Origin: a virus | Direction: 5' to 3' (one strand) | Length of the DNA: 64,000 nucleotides | IMG/VR virus record: IMGVR_UViG_3300020187_000025 | Span: 1 to 64,000 of that record | Shown: in pieces, positions 60,323 to 64,000 of the stretch | How the letters are laid out: each line of letters starts with the position of its first letter | Position numbering within the stretch: position 1 is the stretch's first letter | Translations under genes and position numbers: made by a program | The notes under the pieces: generated by a model | Databases searched by the model: none | What the model saw: only the letters and a program-made list of their open reading frames with translations | What the model was told of the DNA's origin: nothing

Positions 60323-61402
60323 ATGGCTAAAAAGAAAGCTAGCCTTGGAGGCGATATTTCCAAGGCTGTTAAGGGAACATTCTCCCTTGATAAGTTTAAA
60401 GCCGCTAAAGGCTTAGGAACAGCAAATAATACCTTTAAGGAACAGGAATGGATACCATTATCACCTGCTTGGCAGGAAATGGTATCATTACCTGGTATTC
60501 CTCATGGTCACATTACATTATTACGTGGACACTCAGATTCAGGTAAAACAACTGCTTTATTAGAGGTAGCTGTTAACGCCCAAAAAATGGGAATTTTACC
60601 TGTGTTTATTGTTACTGAGATGAAATGGTCTTGGGAACATGCAATGATGATGGGCTTAGAAGTTGAGTTAACTAAAGACGAAAATGGTCAAGTTACAAGT
60701 GTAGATGGTAATTTTATTTATGCTGATAGAGGTCAATTAGGTACTGTTGAAGCCGTTGCAGGATTTATGGCAGATCTAATGAATGAACAAGCAAAAGGTA
60801 ATTTACCAATGGATATGGTATTTTTATGGGATTCCATTGGATCTGTGCCTTGTCAAATGTCAGTTGAAAAAGCTAAAAACAATAACGAGTGGAATGCTGG
60901 TGCAATGTCAACTCAATTTGGAAACTTTATCAACCAAGAAATTCTATTATCACGTAAAGAATCTTATCCATATACTAACTCGTTAGTTGCTGTTAATAAA
61001 ATTTGGGTTGAAAAACCCATTGGACCTATGTCACCACCTATTATGAAAAACAAAGGTGGAAATACAATGTTCTTTGATTCAACTTTAATTGTTACATTTG
61101 GTAATATCTCTAATTCAGGTACTTTAAAAGTAAATGCTGTAAAAGATGGTAAGAAAGTAGAATGGGCTAAAAAGGTAAAAGTAGCAGTAGAGAAAAACCA
61201 TATCTCAGGTGTTACAACTACAGGAAAAATTGTAGTTACCCCTCACGGATTTATATCTGATACTAAAAAAGATATAGACAATTATAAAAAAGATCACCAA
61301 TCAGAATGGGGAGCTATTTTAGGTGAAGGACCATTTGAAGTAGTATTAGAGGGATCAGACGAAGAAGACTTTAAAAATATAGCTTCTACGTCAGATGAAT
61401 AA
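60323..61402 (+). CDS. uvsX: UvsX/RecA-like recombinase
   Basis: A 359-residue recombinase. Walker A GHSDSGKTT is at residues 69-77, FIVTEMKWSWEHAMMMG follows, and Walker B lies in DMVFLWDSIGSVP near residue 165; GAMSTQFGNFINQEILLSRKE corresponds to the DNA-binding loop region. Close in length to T4 UvsX (391). It catalyses strand exchange in recombination-dependent replication with the SSB. The stop overlaps the next start by eight bases. Confidence 0.9.
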   Translation: MAKKKASLGGDISKAVKGTFSLDKFKAAKGLGTANNTFKEQEWIPLSPAWQEMVSLPGIPHGHITLLRGHSDSGKTTALLEVAVNAQKMGILPVFIVTEMKWSWEHAMMMGLEVELTKDENGQVTSVDGNFIYADRGQLGTVEAVAGFMADLMNEQAKGNLPMDMVFLWDSIGSVPCQMSVEKAKNNNEWNAGAMSTQFGNFINQEILLSRKESYPYTNSLVAVNKIWVEKPIGPMSPPIMKNKGGNTMFFDSTLIVTFGNISNSGTLKVNAVKDGKKVEWAKKVKVAVEKNHISGVTTTGKIVVTPHGFISDTKKDIDNYKKDHQSEWGAILGEGPFEVVLEGSDEEDFKNIASTSDE

Positions 61403-62426
61403 AACCTATCAAGATATTCTCAATAACTTGCATGAGGAGTCTAATCTGGAGCCCCTGCACTTAAACAGCAGGGTGCTCCTAATAGATTCAATGAACACAT
61501 TTTTACGTTCATTTGCTATGATACCAGCTATTAATCCACAAGGTAATCATATTGGAGGGTTAGTTGGTTTTATGAAATCATTAGGTTATGCTATTAAATT
61601 AATCCAACCAACACGAGTTATTTTAGTATTTGATGGTCAAGGGAATATTACAAATAGGAGAAATACATACTCTGAGTATAAAGCAAATCGTCAGATAAAA
61701 CGAATTACTAACTTTAATGTATTTTCCACATTAGAAGAAGAATCAGAATCGGTTTCTACTCAAATGATGCGTTTATTAGACTATCTAAAAACGTTACCTG
61801 TTAGTATTTCAATCATTGATAAAATTGAAGCAGATGATACAATAGCTTATTTGTCTCAGAAATTAAAGGACGATGTTATAATTTATTCTGCGGATCAGGA
61901 TTTTTTACAATTGGTAAATAAAAGAATTACAGTTTATTCACCAATTAAAAAGAAATTTTATAGACCTAATGATGTATTCGAACAATACGGAATGCACCCC
62001 TATAATTTTATTACAATGAAATGCTTAATGGGGGACAAATCAGATAATCTCCCAGGTGTTAAAGGTTTAGGTCCTAAAAAATTGATGAAGTATTTTCCTG
62101 AAATAGCAGGCAAAGAAAAATTTACATTACAGGAAGCATATCAAAAAGCAACTGATAAAGTAGATGAACATGGGATCTATGGTAATGTTCATTTGTTCAA
62201 AAATCAACTTGAGATAAATTATGAGTTGATGTGTTTAGAAGAAATTGAATTAGTTGAAAGAGACCAAAAAGAATTAGATGAACTTATAGAAACAAATCCC
62301 TATAACTTTAATAAATCTAAATTTTTAGGGATGTATGAAAAAGATTTATTAGGTCGTGGAATTCCTAATACAGAATTTTGGTTATCAGAAGTATTTTCTT
62401 ATCTTCAAAACTATAAGATTAAATAA
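61395..62426 (+). CDS. 5'-3' exonuclease/flap nuclease (T4 RNase H-like)
   Basis: A 343-residue FEN/PIN-type nuclease that removes RNA primers and flaps. Metal-binding acids are in order: Asp31 (LLIDSMN), Asp80 (LVFDGQG), Glu145/Asp147/Asp148 (KIEADDT), Asp167/Asp169 (SADQDF), Asp214/Asp217 (MGDKSDNLPGV). The helix-three-turn-helix GVKGLGPKKL is at 221-230. Family length and all key residues are intact. Confidence 0.9.
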   Translation: MNKTYQDILNNLHEESNLEPLHLNSRVLLIDSMNTFLRSFAMIPAINPQGNHIGGLVGFMKSLGYAIKLIQPTRVILVFDGQGNITNRRNTYSEYKANRQIKRITNFNVFSTLEEESESVSTQMMRLLDYLKTLPVSISIIDKIEADDTIAYLSQKLKDDVIIYSADQDFLQLVNKRITVYSPIKKKFYRPNDVFEQYGMHPYNFITMKCLMGDKSDNLPGVKGLGPKKLMKYFPEIAGKEKFTLQEAYQKATDKVDEHGIYGNVHLFKNQLEINYELMCLEEIELVERDQKELDELIETNPYNFNKSKFLGMYEKDLLGRGIPNTEFWLSEVFSYLQNYKIK

Positions 62427-62429
62427 GTT

Positions 62430-63809
62430 ATGACATTAAAGAGTTTATCTCAATACGGCCCTCATTTTCAAGTAAAGGTTATACATTCGTTATTAAAAAA
62501 TAAGAAATTTTTACTTAATATTAGGGATGTAATTATACCTTCTTATTTCGAAAACCAAGCTCACCAATGGCTTGTAAAGGAGACATTACAGTATTTTGAT
62601 GAATTTCATTCTACACCTACACTAGATTTTCTTAAGATCGAAGTTAAAAAGTTAGATAATGATGTTTTAAAAACAGCAATTGTTGATCAATTAAAAGAAG
62701 TTTACAAAATGGTAAACGATGATCAAGAATTTGTTGAACAAGAATTTCAAAATTTCTGTAAAAACCAAGCATTAAAATCCGCATTATTAAGATCAGTTGA
62801 TTTACTTCAAGATGGGATGTTTGATGACATTAGGTTTACAATTGATAATGCATTAAAAGCTGGACAAGACAAGAATATAGGGCACGAATATCTTAAAGAC
62901 GTAGCATCCCGTTATAAAGAAGAAGACCGTCAAGTAATACCTACTCCTTGGCCAATTATTAATGAAAGATTAATGGGTGGTTTAGGTGGAGGTGACTTTG
63001 GTCTAATATTTGGTTCTCCAGGCGGGGGTAAATCATGGACAATGGTTGCTTTAGGTGCCCACGCTGTAAAATTAGGATTAAATGTTGCTCACTATACATT
63101 AGAATTATCTGAAGGTTATGTTGGTAAAAGATATGATGCACATTTTGTAAACCAACCTGTAAATACAGTGCATCTACACCAAGATAAAGTCAAAACTTAT
63201 TTAGAAAACCTAAAAGGTAGTTTAACTATTAAAGAATATGCCCCGGGACATGCTTCAATTACTACAATTGAAGGTCACGTTCAAAAAATGACAGATTTAG
63301 GTTATCCACCTGATATGATTTTAATTGATTATGTTGATTTATTAAAAAGTAGTAGTAATTCTAAAGACGAAAAAGAACGTTTAGATAATACTTATGTTTC
63401 TACTAAAGCTTTAGCACGCACTTTAAATATTCCTGTATGGTCTGTATCTCAGGTTAATAGAGCAGGTGCAAAAGATGATGTAATTGAAGGGGATAAAGCA
63501 GCAGGTTCATATAATAAAATTATGATTACAGATTTCTGTATGTCTTTATCAAGATTACCTCAAGATAAAGTTAATGGTACAGGAAGATTTTTCTTAATGA
63601 AAAATAGATATGGTATGGATGGAATGACTTATCACGCAGATGTAGATGTTTCAACAGGTCATATAGAAATGGATGAAAATCCAAGAGAATTACCTGATCC
63701 TTCAACTAATCCCCAACCCGCATTTGCAAACGAGAAAACAGAACAAGATAGAAAGCAACTAGCTCCACTTGCTAATAATTTCTTTTCAAACCAATCAAAC
63801 CCTTCGTGA
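62430..63809 (+). CDS. gp41: Replicative DnaB-like helicase (T4 gp41-like)
   Basis: A 459-residue helicase. The N-terminal ~150 residues form the helical primase-interacting domain. The RecA core has Walker A GSPGGGKS (195-202), Walker B in DMILIDYVDLLKSS near residue 290, and VWSVSQVNRAGAKDD (Q and R finger region). NRYGMDGMTYHADVDVSTG near the end is typical of gp41-type enzymes. No primase is next to it in this window. It ends 41 bases before nrdB; that gap holds only AT-rich sequence. Confidence 0.92.
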   Translation: MTLKSLSQYGPHFQVKVIHSLLKNKKFLLNIRDVIIPSYFENQAHQWLVKETLQYFDEFHSTPTLDFLKIEVKKLDNDVLKTAIVDQLKEVYKMVNDDQEFVEQEFQNFCKNQALKSALLRSVDLLQDGMFDDIRFTIDNALKAGQDKNIGHEYLKDVASRYKEEDRQVIPTPWPIINERLMGGLGGGDFGLIFGSPGGGKSWTMVALGAHAVKLGLNVAHYTLELSEGYVGKRYDAHFVNQPVNTVHLHQDKVKTYLENLKGSLTIKEYAPGHASITTIEGHVQKMTDLGYPPDMILIDYVDLLKSSSNSKDEKERLDNTYVSTKALARTLNIPVWSVSQVNRAGAKDDVIEGDKAAGSYNKIMITDFCMSLSRLPQDKVNGTGRFFLMKNRYGMDGMTYHADVDVSTGHIEMDENPRELPDPSTNPQPAFANEKTEQDRKQLAPLANNFFSNQSNPS

Positions 63810-63850
63810 TATATACTATAGTTATTGACCCGTTTTTAAAAAAATAATTT

Positions 63851-64000
63851 ATGAGAGACATCAAACAAGAAAGAGTTGTATATAAGCCATTTGAATACCA
63901 AGAAGCATCAGATTATTGGCTAAAACAACAACAAGCACACTGGTTACATACTGAAGTGCCTATGATGTCAGATATAACAGATTGGAAACAAAACTTAAAT
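63851..64000 (+). CDS. nrdB: Ribonucleotide reductase small subunit, class I (3' partial)
   Basis: Only the first 50 codons are inside the window. They read VVYKPFEYQEASDYWLKQQQ and then AHWLHTEVPMMSDITDWKQN, which is the N-terminus of class Ia NrdB (the Y.PF.Y......W..QQ..HW...EV.M..D..DW pattern). It supplies deoxynucleotides together with NrdA, which is presumably beyond the window. The iron ligands lie downstream and cannot be checked. Confidence 0.85.
   Translation, partial: MRDIKQERVVYKPFEYQEASDYWLKQQQAHWLHTEVPMMSDITDWKQNLN

Noticed and set aside
63825-63852. A TTG...TAATTTAT promoter for nrdB
   Set aside because: The spacer is 17 instead of 20-21 bases, and the -7-like box would overlap the start codon.
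1-64000. tRNA genes, insertion sequences, integrase and attachment sites
   Set aside because: I looked for cloverleaf/TTCGANNC patterns, transposase motifs and integrase motifs, and saw none that I could support by eye.

Overview
The window reads as 64 kb of a tailed phage of the T4-like (contractile-tailed, myovirus) type. Every gene I accept lies on the + strand. Coding is dense, the DNA is AT-rich, and no gene-free stretch exceeds 300 bases; the longest are 16996-17127 and 5547-5657. The host is probably a marine-type Bacteroidetes (inference). Three things point there: starts almost never carry an AGGAGG-type Shine-Dalgarno and sit in A-rich leaders instead; several promoters fit the Bacteroidetes form TTG/TTTG, about 20 nt, TAnnTTT; and the fibre genes carry Bacteroidetes-flavoured domains.

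Layout. 1-10.1 kb: small genes that look virion-associated (short leader peptides with L/I-x-x-E protease sites, an EF-hand protein, a lipoprotein), a FAD oxidoreductase of the COG2509 type, a nucleotidyltransferase/P-loop kinase pair, and an overlapping pair of membrane coiled-coil proteins. 10.1-20 kb: DNA packaging and head (large terminase, portal, prohead protease, scaffold, major capsid protein) plus conserved unknowns. 20-24.7 kb: a fibre-like protein, PhoH and the neck proteins. 24.7-45.1 kb: a 20-kb fibre/adhesin region with Gly-Thr-Ser collagen-like repeats, decapeptide repeats and two S74 chaperone ends. A 767-residue double glycosyltransferase sits in the middle of it. 45.2-57.7 kb: tail sheath, tube, T4-type baseplate protein, tape measure, baseplate and a hub-lysozyme. 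57.7-64 kb: replication (divergent family A DNA polymerase, SSB, UvsX, 5' nuclease, DnaB-type helicase), ending in a partial nrdB.

How it fits together. The prohead protease (16378-16995) should process capsid proteins at L/I-x-x-E. The major capsid protein and the protein at 14542 share an L-x-x-E site followed at identical spacing by the same TGTGASF..G.GEQYA segment, so the second is probably a co-processed capsid component. The glycosyltransferase joins a GT4 enzyme to a TibC/Aah-type protein O-heptosyltransferase with its four-cysteine iron finger. Placed among Ser/Thr-rich fibres, it suggests that the phage glycosylates its own fibres. This is my best candidate for an undescribed system.

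Regulation. Two promoter-like classes are visible. An AATATTTAT box precedes over 20 genes, mostly structural; its reverse complement contains the T4 late promoter word. A host-like TTG-N20-TATATTTA/TATATTAA class precedes a few genes. Three of these are fused to terminators so that the TTG lies in the hairpin loop, and two nearly identical ones drive the glycosyltransferase and the SSB gene. A probable -1 frameshift at an A10 run (2009-2018) restores a conserved-looking C-terminus. All functional calls come from reading the sequence and remembered family signatures; no searches were run.
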